Of a stretch of DNA of 64,000 nt, positions 36,801 to 49,952 are shown piece by piece. A model generated the notes under the pieces. That model searched no databases. It was given only the letters and a program-made list of their open reading frames with translations, and was not told the DNA's origin. The stretch is from contig NW_023503329.1 in the NCBI RefSeq assembly GCF_014529535.1, positions 2,450,130-2,514,129 on the forward strand, given 5' to 3'. Both the position numbers and the translations under genes were made by a program. Each line of letters begins with the position of its first letter. Positions within the stretch are counted from its first letter, which is position 1. This DNA is from Bradysia coprophila. Its lineage: Eukaryota; Arthropoda; Insecta; Diptera; Sciaridae.

Positions 36801-39617
36801 TGAAATTATAGCTTCTCTGTACCTTCGCAACTATTTATGTAAAATGTTCCTTTTACACGTGCCCAGGCGCGGTGTAAACGCAGGGCATCCAAGGTGCCTT
36901 ATTTTACAAATTAAGAATTTTATCACACTTTCGATTTCATCGAACCAACACACTTTCGTTTCTCTCTTTCACTACCAAACTCATTTTTGCATGTATCACG
37001 TAACGATGCAATGCTTGTTGGTTTTAAATATTTACTTACAACGGTTTTATGTTTGATCATTAAAGGAATAACGCATCATCTTCATGCACAATTAGTAAAT
37101 ACGTTTTTTGTATGTTATGTTGAACAAAGAATGTTGAAAGTGAGAATTCCATTTGTTGCAGTGCAACACCGATTGAAATCAAGGAAAAGTCGAATCCGGG
37201 GTCTCGGAGATTTTTTTTATGAAATTCTAAAATTGAGTCAATTTTATCGACAAAGTTGTTAACTGCGTCATAATAAAGGAAAATGGATGAATCATGGGAG
37301 GATGTGTGGTCTTACGTTGAGAGACGAAATTCCACGTTTAAATGATGCGTAACATATTCACCGAATTTTGATTTGCAATTAAATATTCGAGAGATGATGT
37401 CCAACAAGAAAGTAACTGTGCCTTTTCGAATCGAGCTTAGACTGACCCCAATGCTTCGATTATTTTGGAACATTTTTTTCTGAAGTAATTGGTTCATTCG
37501 ATTGTCCGTATAGCTGGACAAATCAGTAGATGTTACAAATCAGAAAGCTAGAATTTTGTAAGCTTTTGAATGTACTTAAAGGTCCAACGTGTCCCCATTT
37601 AACAACCTTTTAATTCATAAAACTTCTTCTCTAACCGTTACATATTTGACTGTATAATAAAGGCTTTTAAAATATTTCTTCTTTAAATATGGCAATGAAT
37701 GGCCTCTCAATAACTGAAAATTTACACACAAAAAAACAATCTTAGCAAATCCTTAAACAATAAATTCTCTTCGGATAACCTTACGCTTTCAATTCGTTTT
37801 TTAAGTAAGCTGAAGAAAACTGATTGATTGCCTGTTAAACAAATACTATAATTCAATTAGGCGATGCAATGCAATTTCTTACCTGCTTTATTATCCATGC
37901 ATCCGACCTTCATATCGAATTAAAATGTATAAAATTGCAACGAGAGCTTTACTTTTCAGTGTGTGTTTTGTTTTCGTCGTATTTTCATCTCATTGATTGT
38001 TGATAAATTGGCATATGTTTTAAATGCTTACGTAATTGGTTCTGTTTCCAATAAATCTTGCATAGTGATCGTCAGATGTTTTAATATAAGGCTGTCAAAT
38101 GCGGTCTGGCCATAAATTTCGAAGAAGGATAAATTTTTGAAAATTGCAACTTTTTTGTTTAGGTTTAGATGTTTTATAGGAAGGTTAGCTGGTAGTAGTC
38201 AGAACTCTTTTTTTTTAATTTATATTAGGATCATATGGTTTATGAGGCACAAAAAAAAAATTGAATCAAATTTGGTGTCGAACGAGCCAGATTATTTTTC
38301 CTGACGTAATAAATTAGTTTTGCTTCCAAAATTCTTGTTTTAAATGACCATAATGCACTAATAGATGGTGGTTTCATAGCACCATTTTAAACATAAATTT
38401 CAAATTCTAATTTTACAGAAAAATATTTAAATTTGAATATCTTGCCTACGGTTTTTGTTTTCTTCTTACTCTTTCTTTCAGTTGTCTTTCCGATTTCCAA
38501 AAATTGATTTATTTCTTTCACTAATGAACGGAAAAGTGTATTTTGGGTTCCTAAACAAAACGACTCACTCATTCAATTGTTGCCGCGGCGCTCATTTCAA
38601 CAAAACAATCTAATTTAAATATTTATCAACCATCCGAATATATAATGTCTATTCCTTCGGCTCGCATTATCAGGTACATGGTTTTTCGTTTGTTTTTGTT
38701 TGAAAATGAATTGCTTTTGAAAGGTTCGTCGTTTTGTGTCTTTCGTTTCAGTACGGTCATTAGTGGGTATAAATATATACCAAGAAGTACAGCATTTACA
38801 ATACCAATGACATGTGAGACTTATTGATAGAACAAATATTGATGGTCATAGTATGACTGAGTAGTTCGAAATTCAAGTATTCGTACACATGATTCATACA
38901 TGATCTGATCAACTTGTTTAGAAAGGCTGGGATTAAAACTCATTTATCTGAAACAATTAACCTTTTGAGAAAGACAAAATCGTATTGTAAGTTCTGCTGA
39001 AGGCAGAGTGTTTCACACGAAATCTTTGTTCTTTAACGTTTCCTAAAAGAGTCTCAAAAATACGTAAAGTTCTGGTTTGGTATAACCTTTCTTTACTTCA
39101 TCAAACTTTATTGTCTTGCATTAGGTACTTCATTAGTCTTACTGTAACATTTCCCTTTATAGATAACTCTAGTCGAGTCTCAAGTCTCAGTGCTTACTAT
39201 TGTCGTTGATAAGAGTTCTAAGCAACAGTTTGCTTCTCCTGTTAAACGGGGTAATTATTCAGTGACGGTTTTTTCTAGTAGGAAAAAAAATTCGTTCGAA
39301 ATCATCCGACTAACCAATGTACATAGCATAGTCGTAGAATATTGCTTAAGTCAAGTATAGTACCAACTTTTGACAGTGTACCAGGTAATTTGTCATCTCT
39401 ACACTGTTCCAAAGTTTCAATACAGTGTAACATTTACACTAACGGCATGGTTAATACAAATGACACTTTATTTGACGTAAACAATATTCTGCTACTTTTC
39501 TAGGTGCTTTGGACAAGCCCGTTTCTATTTACAGATTTATCAAAGGACATGATCCAATTTTACAATTACTGTTGACAAGAAATACTGAAAACATAAAAAA
39601 ACGGTTTCGACATACAG

Positions 39618-39731
39618 CAACGCACTTCATGCAAAATCAATCATAGTTGACAGCTGTCAAATAATGCTATTTTGTATTAAATGGCTGTTTATAGAATTTG
39701 ACAGTTGTAAAATAATGCTTTAGGTGCGTTG
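39618..39731. mobile_element. MITE copy A of a four-copy family (CAACGCACTTC ends)
   Basis: 114 bp bounded by CAACGCACTTC at the left and GTGCGTTG at the right. It contains the word GACAGCTGTCAAATAATGCT, also partly present in copies C and D. It is separated from copy B by only 84 bp. The inner part of the right terminal repeat is more diverged than in the other copies. Confidence 0.7.
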
Positions 39732-39815
39732 CTTACTGGCTTTTTGGATGGAAGACTCAAATGGTATGGATTAGATTTAGCTCAGTGGTTTTGCTAACAG
39801 AATTTTATGTCTAAG

Positions 39816-39945
39816 CAACGCACTTCAAGCATAACTGGGTACTCTAAATAGTGTCACACAACTGTAAAAATATTTTCATGTAAAACAGAGTGCTTTCTGG
39901 TTTCTGCAGCTGAACACTATGATTACTTTTGCTTGAAGTGCGTTG
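39816..39945. mobile_element. MITE copy B of the CAACGCACTTC family
   Basis: 130 bp with inverted ends CAACGCACTTCAAGC and GCTTGAAGTGCGTTG. It shares GGGTACTCTAAATAG near the left end with copy C. CTAAG occurs just outside both ends (with two G between right end and repeat), but I do not rely on this as a target duplication. Confidence 0.8.
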
Positions 39946-41699
39946 GGCTAAGTCATCGTCAATATATCAACAGCCCGTTACACTTTGGGTATATTTATCA
40001 AGAAATTTAGATTTTTCAGTAATAAGTCAGCTAATAAGTCATCTGTTATTAGGAACGACGACACAAAATAAGTACTCAGCTCTATCCAATGTAACCTTAT
40101 ACAGCAAAATGGCTAAAACAAATCAATTAAAAGATTTGTTGCAATTCATTGAAAGTTTTATTTTAATCAAATGAAGTAATAGACTCGATAATGATATGCT
40201 TGCTTGCTTATTTGGTATATATTTGCAGACAGATTTTTTTAGGCAATTCTGAATGGGACCGGTCTTATTATGGTAATGGTTTCTTTTTTCGGTGAATAGG
40301 TCAATAAGATTTGGCATTGGTGATCTTCGTGATATATTTTTTTCTCTTGTTTGGTTGCCAAAAATCAAGTTGCAGTCATGAAAGTGTGTGCAATCAAATA
40401 TTTTGATTGGTTCTGCCATTGTTATAATTCAAATGACCATTTATGTATACAATGTCTGGTTCAGAATCGGATTCTGTGTATTGTGTGTGTGTTGCAGTGT
40501 ACAGCCATCAAAATTATATAAATCTTTTACGCTGACTAATCGACAGTTGTGCGCAAAATTAAATATATGCCAGTTATACGATCGAACACAACTAATATAA
40601 TATAAATGAAAGCTGGTTGTGTGCAATATTTCTAAATATTCAGTAATGCAATATATATATAACTTGACTGCAACCTGCAAAAGTATATATACAATTTTCA
40701 ATGTTTTTTCAATGAAACATATAACCTGGTCTGACTCTGCATCTCATGTCATCGTTGATAAAGAAAATTACATTTCTTTTTTTGGAATTCATCAACATTG
40801 AAATTGGACATAAGGCGAACAACTCTTCAACGAATGAAATGTTACTTTTGCGCCTTATATGCTGAAATTGGCTTTCATGAAAATGGAAAAAAAAGAAGAA
40901 ATAAAAAAGAGCAAAATTAATAAGTGTGTGCATTTTATAACGCATTTATAAATTGAAGAGATCGTTAATACGTTTAGTCATTTAACCATTTATCTTTAAT
41001 TTATAAGTGGGCTGTCTGCGATGTAGTTAACATTTTTGACGATTTTTTTTTTGTATTTATAACTGAGACTCGCACGATTCATGTATAGCGTGAGAGTGTG
41101 TTTGTTTTGCCAAATTTGGTGTACCGGTGAGAAATCATCTGGCCAAAATGAATGTAATTCTTTGATTGATTAGCAAGGTTCATATTGAATAGGTAAAATT
41201 CTTCGAAATATTTAGAGAGAGCTTAGGTACTTTGAGAAACGAAATTTATTAAATGAATTGACACATTTAAGAAACATTTCAAAGGATATTGACGCAGTAA
41301 GTTCACTTCATAATTTGCATTTAGGGATTGAATTGAAATGTTAGATAACATTGGATGCTGCGAATGAATTACGCAGCAGCATTCAATGTATTCTGGTATA
41401 TTGCTTGCCTCATGCGAAAGTTTATTATCGGAAAGAAATATTTAAGATGAATCGACAATTTTATTCATGTAATGGATCATTTTCGCAGGGGACAAACTGA
41501 TATGTAATGGTTAACTTTCGTTTGTTCACCCACTGTGACATTTCATTTTGAATTATCGGCGAACCTACAGTGTCAATTGGACGTCAAATATCTGGCGTTT
41601 TCAATCCTATTACCACCAATTTCCTTTTCTAGTATTGTTCATATTCGTATCCTAACTTCGACAATGGTTTGATACAAAGGAAATTTCATATCAAAAGTG

Positions 41700-41840
41700 G
41701 GGACGTGTCTATTAGAAATAGTTTGGTGCTTCAAAGAGGCCAATTTAACAATAAACAAACCTAAATGTACGAGTCTCCCATTTATCGCTCAGACAAGACA
41801 AACATTCCTTGGGATTAATTTCTTTCTTTTTTTCGATTTT
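41700..41840 (+). pseudogene. Short LTR-retrotransposon reverse-transcriptase remnant
   Basis: The frame contains FKEANLTINKPKC followed about 20 residues later by FLGINF. That pattern (L.EANLTIN..KC...... KFLG) is a conserved stretch in Ty3/gypsy reverse transcriptases. Only about 40 residues match and no LTR or further pol sequence is seen nearby, so it is a small relic at most. Confidence 0.4.
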
Positions 41841-44100
41841 GATGCTACAACCGATTTTCAATCGTTTCTTTTTCGTATGCGGAGGTCATCGAATTAAAAT
41901 GCAATTAAATTAATTTGACGTAGAGCAGGGAAGACCACTTTACGTTGTTTCGAAATGATCGCACGTTCTCAGTGTGTGTATAAACATTTCGTTGCGCCCT
42001 GGATAAATTCAATGAACAAAATATGTCGACTTGCAAAACAACACCGTTTCCGTTTAAGTTGATCGGCTTTAACATAACAATATTGAGAGTGATATGCACA
42101 AAAAAAATTATTTTGATTAACAGTCTGTCAGCAATGCTGAACATTCACGCGTACTTCGTCAATGGTATCGTTGAATTCGTACAATAAAATGTTAAAACAT
42201 AAGGTCATACTGCATCGAGTGAGATAATGAACAATTAACGTCGTGACAAAATTCTCGGAAATTTCTTTCGTGTTTTCCCATTAGCTTTCTTTGCTATTGT
42301 TCCAAGTTGACCGCACGAATTTTATAACTATGTGTTGGCGAGGACACTGTTTTATATTTAAAATATGCCATGCCTACATATGACATCACTAGGTATATAT
42401 ACTTCATTATTAAACTATCACTTAGCTACTTAATTCACTTCGGTAAAGAAACGCCATATATTTATAATCTATTCAATTGAATAATTTGCTCTCTCATACA
42501 AAAATATTAACACCGTCAACGCAATATAATCGCACGTGTGGTCGGTTTTTCATTATAATAATACGCGAAGCCCGAATTAAGTCATTTGAAAACAGCGTAA
42601 GTCATCAAATATGTTGCATTATAATATATTGATTCCAGTTTCGAAGGTGGGCTTTACTGTGTCAACTTAGAAGTTCAGCCATGCGAACGTGTGAAGAAAA
42701 TTCAAGGAAAAATATTAAAATAGTTTTAGGTCGATGTTGGATTTAGTGATAGTCAATATGGGGAAACGGTCAGGTCTTTACTGTTTTCCTTACGCAAACT
42801 TCCGGAGAGAACTGACCTTACCAAAGTCATGTGAAACCAATTTGCTGCAATTCTTTATCTCAATTTTAATCACTTCTAGGTCTACGAGATACATCAGAGC
42901 TCTATCAAAATTTCAGATGATAGGTCTATGAGATATTGAAGCTCTCGCCATTACATCTAATCATTTAATCTATTATCTCTTTTGTTAAAAATGTATCGTT
43001 TGATGTTTTTTTACAAAATCTTTTACTTCAAGTCATTACAATTAATTACAATTTTCTTATATATAAGAGAACACCAGCCAAGGCTCACTTCAGATGACTT
43101 ATGATTCAGCTCAAATTCAATTTTTCTTTTGACGTCCTATTTTAAATTGAAAAGAAACGTATGAAATTGTTGACCACTTCTTCCTAAACCACAAAACTTT
43201 AACACATTTCGGATGAAAGTGTATTTTCAAGCCAAATCCATTGTCTTCAATATATTTAAAAATAAAATAAAATTTGACCACAAACAATCAATATTAAAGT
43301 TCGTGTTTTAAATGCAAATTTATTTCTAAAAAAAAACATCAAATGGAAATGAAGTAACCAAACATTAAATAGAGACACTTCTTCAATCTAATGTTGATTC
43401 GTACGAATGGCAATTTAAGCGAGCTGGTAAAGTTGCTCCAAAATTTAATTTTTGGTTACTTTAGACATTAGCAAATGAAATTTGTTATTAATTCCTAAAC
43501 CGAATGTGTTAACAATAATTTGTGTTGTACAATAAATTCAGAATTCTTTTTTGCTGAACGCATTACCAATTTATTTTAGCAAGTCTGTGCTAACTTTTTT
43601 TTTAGGCTCGTACCAACTGAGAGTCTTGAAAAGTTTGAAGAATTAATTTTTTTCCGTATAAAAAGTGAGTTAGTCCAATATTCTACTACTATTCTCTGTT
43701 AATGTCTTTAGTAAGAATATGAGCGAAATTCCTGGTTACTTCTGGTTAGTTTCACTTTACATTTTTTTCATGACTGAAAATCGATGAATAATCTACTCAT
43801 CTCGAAAATTGCTAAACACAGCCGGCTGGAAAATTATTATTTTTAGGGCTTCCATAATGGGAAATCAGAGACTTTGACAATTAGAGTTACTTTCAAACAT
43901 TAGTTCAAATAATCAACCATGGGGTCTCGTTTGTAGGAGAGTGAGGAACTCCAACAAATGGGACAACATTTTTAGACCCGTACGAAGTACTGGGGTCTTA
44001 CAGGTTTACGCATACGTTTGTAACACGTCGAATTGGACTCCCTGAGTAAGGGGAAACCTATTGTGGTTGTCCAGAGATGCCAAATCAGCAAGAAAAAAAA

Positions 44101-44143
44101 TGTCCGTCTGTCCGTCCGTCCGTCCGTCCGTCTGTCTGTCTGC
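44101..44143. repeat. GTCC/GTCT tetranucleotide microsatellite
   Basis: About ten tandem tetranucleotides of GTCC and GTCT inside the element at 43977-45026. Confidence 0.9.
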
Positions 44144-44861
44144 ACGATAACTTGAGTAAAACGCATCCGATTTTGAAAATTCTTTTTTTCCCCGTTTGGT
44201 AATGTCAAAAGACAGGCTAAGTTCGAAGATGAGTGATTTTGGATCGACCCCTCCTGAGCTGGGGCCCAATAAGTGCTTTACGGTTTTTCGAAGATATCTC
44301 TGGACATTTAAACGCTATACTCGTAAATGATACATCGAATGAAAGATATTTACAATACCGATCGACAAAAAAAAGTTAATGGAAATCGGATGACCGACTT
44401 GTGAGTTAGACCCCTTGGTGTGAAACAGGCACAGGGCGGCAAGCAGTTTTTGCTTGTAGGTCGGCCAAATTTGAACATATTTCGTTCGTTAGCTTTATTA
44501 GATAGGTATTGACCGTACCAATCAGGGAAAAAAAGTTTATGAAATTATGTTCTCCGGAGCGTGAGCTAGGTCTCTTGGAGTGAGCTCTTATCTGGCTACT
44601 CGGCCGTACAGTGAACGTGGAGTATTTTGTCAATATCTCGAGTAAATTTTGACCGAATTTCATGATTTTTTTTTTGTTTGAAAGGTATTAACAAATGTAA
44701 AGCGTCGGTACTAATTCCGGTCTCCTAACAAAATGGCTGCCGGCGGCCATATTGGATTTTATTAAAAGTGATATAAAGTAGGAAAAATGATGCTTAGAGA
44801 GTTTCTGTTAACATGGAAATAATGTGTTAAGTGTGAGGGGTTTCAGGGATTCCATATATGG

Positions 44862-44995
44862 ACATCTATATATACCTATATACAGCTATATTGAGCTATA
44901 TACAGGCATATAGAGCTATATAATAGCATATTCCTCTGTGAAATGTTTATTTATAGTGAAATATAGTTAAATATAGCGGTATATAGCTGTTTAAT
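44862..44995. repeat. CTATATACAG-type short tandem array
   Basis: Imperfect tandem units of about 10-12 bp (variants of GCTATATACAG) make up most of this stretch near the right end of the element at 43977-45026. Confidence 0.75.
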
Positions 44996-45026
44996 TAGGA
45001 ATTTATGAAATTTGACTTCGTACGGG

Positions 45027-48000
45027 GCTGTCTATATTGCCTCCGGCAATTTAATTGTATATGATAACAAGGCAAAGAGTGGATAATGTAAGTGATTTAA
45101 AAGGAAGAATAGTTTTTCAGCAGAGAAGAAAATGAAGTAAGAGAAATGAAGAGTTTCACATTAAAGGCTTTTGATACGAATAGGTGTTTCGTACGGGTCG
45201 GCGTTAGCTATGTTTCTTTGTGTAGGTAGGTTTTATGGTAAGAACACACGAAAGCGTCACTGTCTCGTACAGTTCGTTTGTTTGAGGTTTCGGACACTCT
45301 TTCTAGTGATCTAAACGATCAGTTGGTAAGACTTTCAGATGTTATTGGTATGAACTTGTACGGGTAGTGTGTAGCCATTGTTTTCTATTTGTAATTTTGT
45401 CCTCGTAGGCGTTTTAAAAATCGATATTTGAAATATCACTACAAATATATTAACCGCCACGGACCATGTATCTGACTCCTTGTCAGATTTGCAGCGAAAA
45501 TTAATTTACAAGCCAAACTACAAATTATGAGAATGAACTTAAAAAAAACGCCAGTCTCTGGCTTAATCTTTCTGAGCGGGCTGTTCCGTGTTCCAGATTA
45601 AGACAGCTTCCAATTTCACGTGCTTTTATGGAATAATGCGGTTTAGACAAAATTACGAGATTTGTGTGTCGCCAAGCGGCTAAAATGTCAGTCGTATAAT
45701 TTTGTATATTATTTTTGATTGGCAAATTGATATACGTAATTGCGCTGGGCACAATTTGGGTATTATTTAAATATATTTTTGTGTCGTAAATATATTTTGA
45801 CCAATGCGTGTAAGTGTATGGAATGGATGACCCACATTTTCATGTGCAAATTTCGTAAATTTTTTTATTATTTTAAAATGTAAGCACTTTGAGCAAACCT
45901 TCGAAAAAAAAAGTTGTGCTTACCGAGATGTTTAATTCATTTCATATAGCCCCAGTTATCCATGTTCGGAATTATTATTTCCATATAGGGAAGGTAGTTT
46001 GCCTGGAAATGGAAACAACTCTCGTAATGGTTCATTATATTTTTGTGTGATGTTGGCTATGCATATGGTTTTGGTATACATATGTATGTCTATATTGTAC
46101 GAAAGAAAAGACACGATCTACACTTATGTATCATTGTTGGAACTTTAAAAAAAATCGAAATTTTTTTTTTCATCTTCTGAATATTATATTGGTTCATTGC
46201 ATTGCATTTCATTTTTTTTGCCTGATTCTGATCAGACAGCGGCACTATCACATGTCATTGAATTATTATTTTGGCAATGGGCGGATTATAATATTTATTT
46301 TTTCTGACTAATTTCAAAATGAACATTTCTCAGTATACACAGAGGAAACATCAGGTTAAATACGCTTGATCTTATCATTAACATTAAGATCCGACACTAC
46401 CTGCAAAGCTAAGAATACCAGTTGAAATATAGAATCAAGAAATCTGTTACTTCTATTGTTTTAAAAATTGTAAAAAATCTTTGATTCAATAATCTGTTGT
46501 TTTTTTTTAGTTCCTCTTGCTATATAAGAGAACTCAAGTGAGAAGGAGCTGCTTGTTCTTACTGAGAACAGATGCGTATAAGTTTACCGATTATTCTTAG
46601 CCTTGATATCTTTTAATAATTTCTCCTAATGTTCATAGTTGATTCATTTCAATTCAACTTTATACTTTTTTATACAAACGCGTACTTGCAACACACCAGC
46701 ATTTTACCTGCACCTGACAACGACAAGAATAGTATCTTAGTTATATGAACTTGTTTTATATAAGTGTAAGTCGAAAGCTATGTGTGATGTGATACACTGT
46801 CCAATTTTCATATCATTCCAGATACGCATTGCTGGTGCGTTGGTACTGCGAAAATAAGGACAAACACCAGAGAGTTGTTATCATCTAGATGTGAGGTAGA
46901 ACTTAATTTTAACGTTGTAGCTAGCGTATTTATGGAGTTATTGAGGAGTCAGTTATGACTCACAAACCAATTTTTCCTTTAAAAGTAACACATTTTTGCA
47001 TGCTTTAATGGTTTTACTTTTTCAAAAAAAAAAGATTTTGGTTCAGAGAAATCATCAAAAAACGAATATTTTTGGGCACAAATGTAGGCTAAAATTTTGC
47101 CAAGGGGTGAGCGCTCTTAATGATCCCTGAGGAATTAGCATGATTTTAAACGAAACAAACATTTTTGGTCCTTCCATTCTTTGTATGTTATTTTGAATTT
47201 TGAATTAGAAATGTATTTCGCCCAGCTGTTGTGTAATCCTGTCTCTATTATTTTTTATTTAATCCCAGATTTTCTTCAGTGTAGAAGTCCTGTATGTATA
47301 TATAACACCAAATTCTAGAATATTTTTTTATATTTTTTTTTCCTTAAATAAATATGACCATTTTTGACGCCTTTGTAAAATTTTCATTTCAATTCTCATG
47401 AAACATGTTCGTTTCGCTGGTAACCTTGTTCTATACATAATATTACATCCACTGAAGCTAAAATAAATCTGAGACTATGTAACGTTGATGCCTTGAGAAT
47501 GCAATTGAATAATTAACGATAATTTTTTTTTTTACATTTATTTACGCACGTAAATTAATTTTCTCGATATTATTATGCAATTGGAAGTAACAACGAGCTT
47601 TTTGTTTGTTAAGCGATAAATGGGATGACTTCACTTACGTCTTTTTTTTCAATTAAGCTTTTCTACAAATTAGTCTCAGCAGAAAAAAAAGACAATTTAT
47701 TTTTGAAGAAATTGTTTTTTTATCTCTAAATTTTGATGTTATTTGTGTATTTCGAAACAAATGGTAACGTTTGTCACACCGGAATATTAATGGGTTCATT
47801 TTTCATATCATTTAATATTTAATTTGTTTTTCTTATTTCATTGATGTAGCAAAATGTATGAAACGAATTTTTATTAATCAGCTAACTTTGCACCACCCGT
47901 CGCGGTCTTGCTGCATGAAATATAATGCGTACTGTGTGCAAATGTTTCAATGTTATAACCATATTGGTATTATAGTTTTGTTGTTGTTGTTAGATCACTG

Positions 48001-48776
48001 ATTTGTCATCTTGTCGTTGGAATAATAATGTTTATTTACTCATACCTTTTGCTTTATTGCTCTATGCTGAGTTATATATATTTCGGTGTCAACCTTGAAA
48101 CAAAGCAAAAATAGCACAGAACCGAGAGAACAGAATTGAATTGATAGCGATCATCATTAAATTAATGGTTCTTTGACGAATTGCACCAATTTACGTTTTG
48201 TTTCTATATTCTAATTCATTTTTGGTTTATTAAAGGAAATATGTGCAAAAACTGATTAAGTAATGAAGTAAAAGAATTGGTGTCAATCAATTACGTTTGA
48301 CGTTGGTAGAGTTCGAAATAGATCTAATGAAATGTAGAATGGGGAAGGTATGGAATTTATGCGACTTAAAATCATAAAAATTATCATCATAGGTGTGCTT
48401 CTCATTCGAAACAAAATAAAACACCGTCAATGGCCCAGTGACAGTTAAATTCTTTGAGTCTTCTGATCACGGTTATTCACTATCTGAAAACATGATAATA
48501 AATACAGAGTGTTGGTAGGCAGGTCCCGTATGACTCGAAAAATCCCCTCAAGGGCTACGTACAACTCATTTATAAGAAACCCAAAAATTAAAAAAATTCA
48601 TCTAAATTCCAAAAAGCTCACAGTATGGCCTGTGAGCCTTCTGGTTCGTTTATCTGTAGAAGTATGTCATAAACGAATTCTATTAATTCAAATGAATTCG
48701 CTTTAGGCTCACTTTCTTCCCAAGTTTTTCTAAAACGTTTTACTGGAGCACCATTTAAGACGCTTTTAGAAATATG
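45027..48776. other. Intergenic, nothing recognised
   Basis: AT-rich sequence without a supportable gene, RNA gene or element boundary. The 75-codon minus-strand frame at 45525-45752 has no recognisable motif. Confidence 0.5.
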
Positions 48777-48792
48777 GATAGATAGATAGATA
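48777..48792. repeat. GATA x4 LINE 3' tail
   Basis: Four perfect GATA units forming the 3' terminus of the minus-strand LINE fragment. Confidence 0.85.
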
Positions 48793-49590
48793 TTTATTAC
48801 CGTCATTCTAATACAGATTGACGTTCAAAACGAGATACAAGAAATTAAAACAAATACAAAATCGTCTGTGCATTGCACACATTAATTAAACAATTTTCAT
48901 GGATTCACTGCCCAATGTCCAATGTTAGGTAATCGTAATAGCAGTCGTTTGAACTCAGCACGATGAAGGGTCGGATCAATTTTCGATGCAACACAGTTAA
49001 ATATACGACATGCCTGTTCAAACGGTGAATAAAGTGAGTGAAACGTCCTGAATCTTGACTTAAGTACGATCAGGTTCGAATTTCGCAGAGACCGGGAATT
49101 GACGTTGAAGTTAAGCTTAGACCTTTAAAACGGCGAACTTTTCCTTCCGGATATTATGTCAAACATAAACATTGCAGTTTGGTTGAACCTTCGACGAAGT
49201 AACGAATCCAAATTGAACTTAGCGCACCGGTCAGCATACGGTTCGAGAACGTAGTTATTTGTGTCTCTCTGTCTTTGCTTGTCGTCGTTCGTCGTTCAGA
49301 AACATAATTAATTGTCGTTGCACACTTTCGAGCTGTCGTATATGTACGTCGTAATGAGGTGACCATGTCGAACAAGCAAATTCTAAATTTGAGCGTACCA
49401 GTGACGAGTGTAACAGCGTAGCAGCATCGAGATCGAGTTTCTTTGATTGCCGTTTAACGAAATTGAGAGCTGCCATTGATTTTTTAAAGATGTATTCGAA
49501 GTGTTTGGTGAAATTCAGCTTGCTGTCGAGAATTATACCCAAGTCTTTTATTTCGCTAACTCTTTCCACGGAACATCCGTTCTGTCATAT
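48777..49590 (-). mobile_element. 5'-truncated LINE (reverse-transcriptase C-terminal part) with GATA tail
   Basis: On the minus strand VERVSEIKDLGIILDSKL, then LNFVKRQSKKLD and SSLVRSNLEFACSTWSP, then LESVQRQ, is the thumb/C-terminal region of a non-LTR reverse transcriptase of the Jockey/CR1 kind. After one frameshift the element continues as LEPYADRCAKFNLDSLLRRR and later LHRAEFKRLLLRLPNIGHW. Stops interrupt the rest, so it is dead. The 3' end on the minus strand runs into four TATC/GATA units (48777-48792), a simple-repeat tail typical of several LINE clades. The 5' limit is approximate. Confidence 0.88.
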
Positions 49591-49632
49591 ACCTCTTTAA
49601 ATAATGTAAAGGCTACAATGAATCAGGACTAC

Positions 49633-49952
49633 AATTGAGTTACAAACAATTTTTTTTTTTTTTTATCGATGGAGAACCTAATTATAAGACACTTTGTCTC
49701 GTATCATATGCCAAAAAAAGTTAAAACTTTTTTTATAAATCATTTTGAAAGTCACTGAAAACACGAAAATTCGAATCGAAATACAAACATTTTTGATGAC
49801 ATACTGTATTTCTATTCGAATTTTCGTGTTTTTAGTGACTTTCAAAATGATTTCTAAAAAAAGTTTTAACTTTTTTTGGCATATGATACGAGACAAAGTG
49901 TCTTATAATTAGGTTCTCCATCGATAAAAAAAAAATTGTTTGTAACTCAATT
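49633..49952. mobile_element. Near-perfect 320-bp palindrome (hairpin element)
   Basis: Terminal inverted repeats start AATTGAGTTACAAACAA and continue inward with few mismatches for about 150 bp each, including GATGGAGAACCTAATTATAA and GTGACTTTCAAAATGATTT arms. The centre is near 49792. T/A runs of 9-16 bp lie near each end. No clear target-site duplication. It has no coding capacity: the 72-codon frame inside is a by-product of the fold. Transcription through it would give a long double-stranded hairpin. Confidence 0.85.

Larger units (their letters stand above)
29845..43976. other. Gene-poor region, left half of a 26 kb gap
   Basis: Starts with the APPBP2 3' UTR; AATAAA at 30137-30142 and 30148-30153 are candidate polyadenylation signals about 300 nt after the stop. 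No host gene recognised after that. Supported contents are the possible LINE tail near 30363-30824, the LINE remnant at 33390-33800, two MITE copies at 39618-39945 and a small LTR-element reverse-transcriptase remnant near 41700-41840. The rest is AT-rich with many homopolymer runs. Confidence 0.5.
43977..45026. mobile_element. Repetitive element with 12-bp inverted ends and internal satellites
   Basis: A 1.05 kb block with exact 12-bp inverted ends CCCGTACGAAGT and ACTTCGTACGGG. Inside are a GTCC/GTCT microsatellite (44101-44143), two or three diverged copies of a roughly 170-bp unit (about 44330-44720) carrying AATTT..CC/AAAGGTATT words, and a CTATATACAG-type array (44862-44995). It is locally less AT-rich than its surroundings. 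No protein-coding capacity. The organisation suggests a non-autonomous DNA element that has captured or generated satellite units; the class is unknown. Confidence 0.55.
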
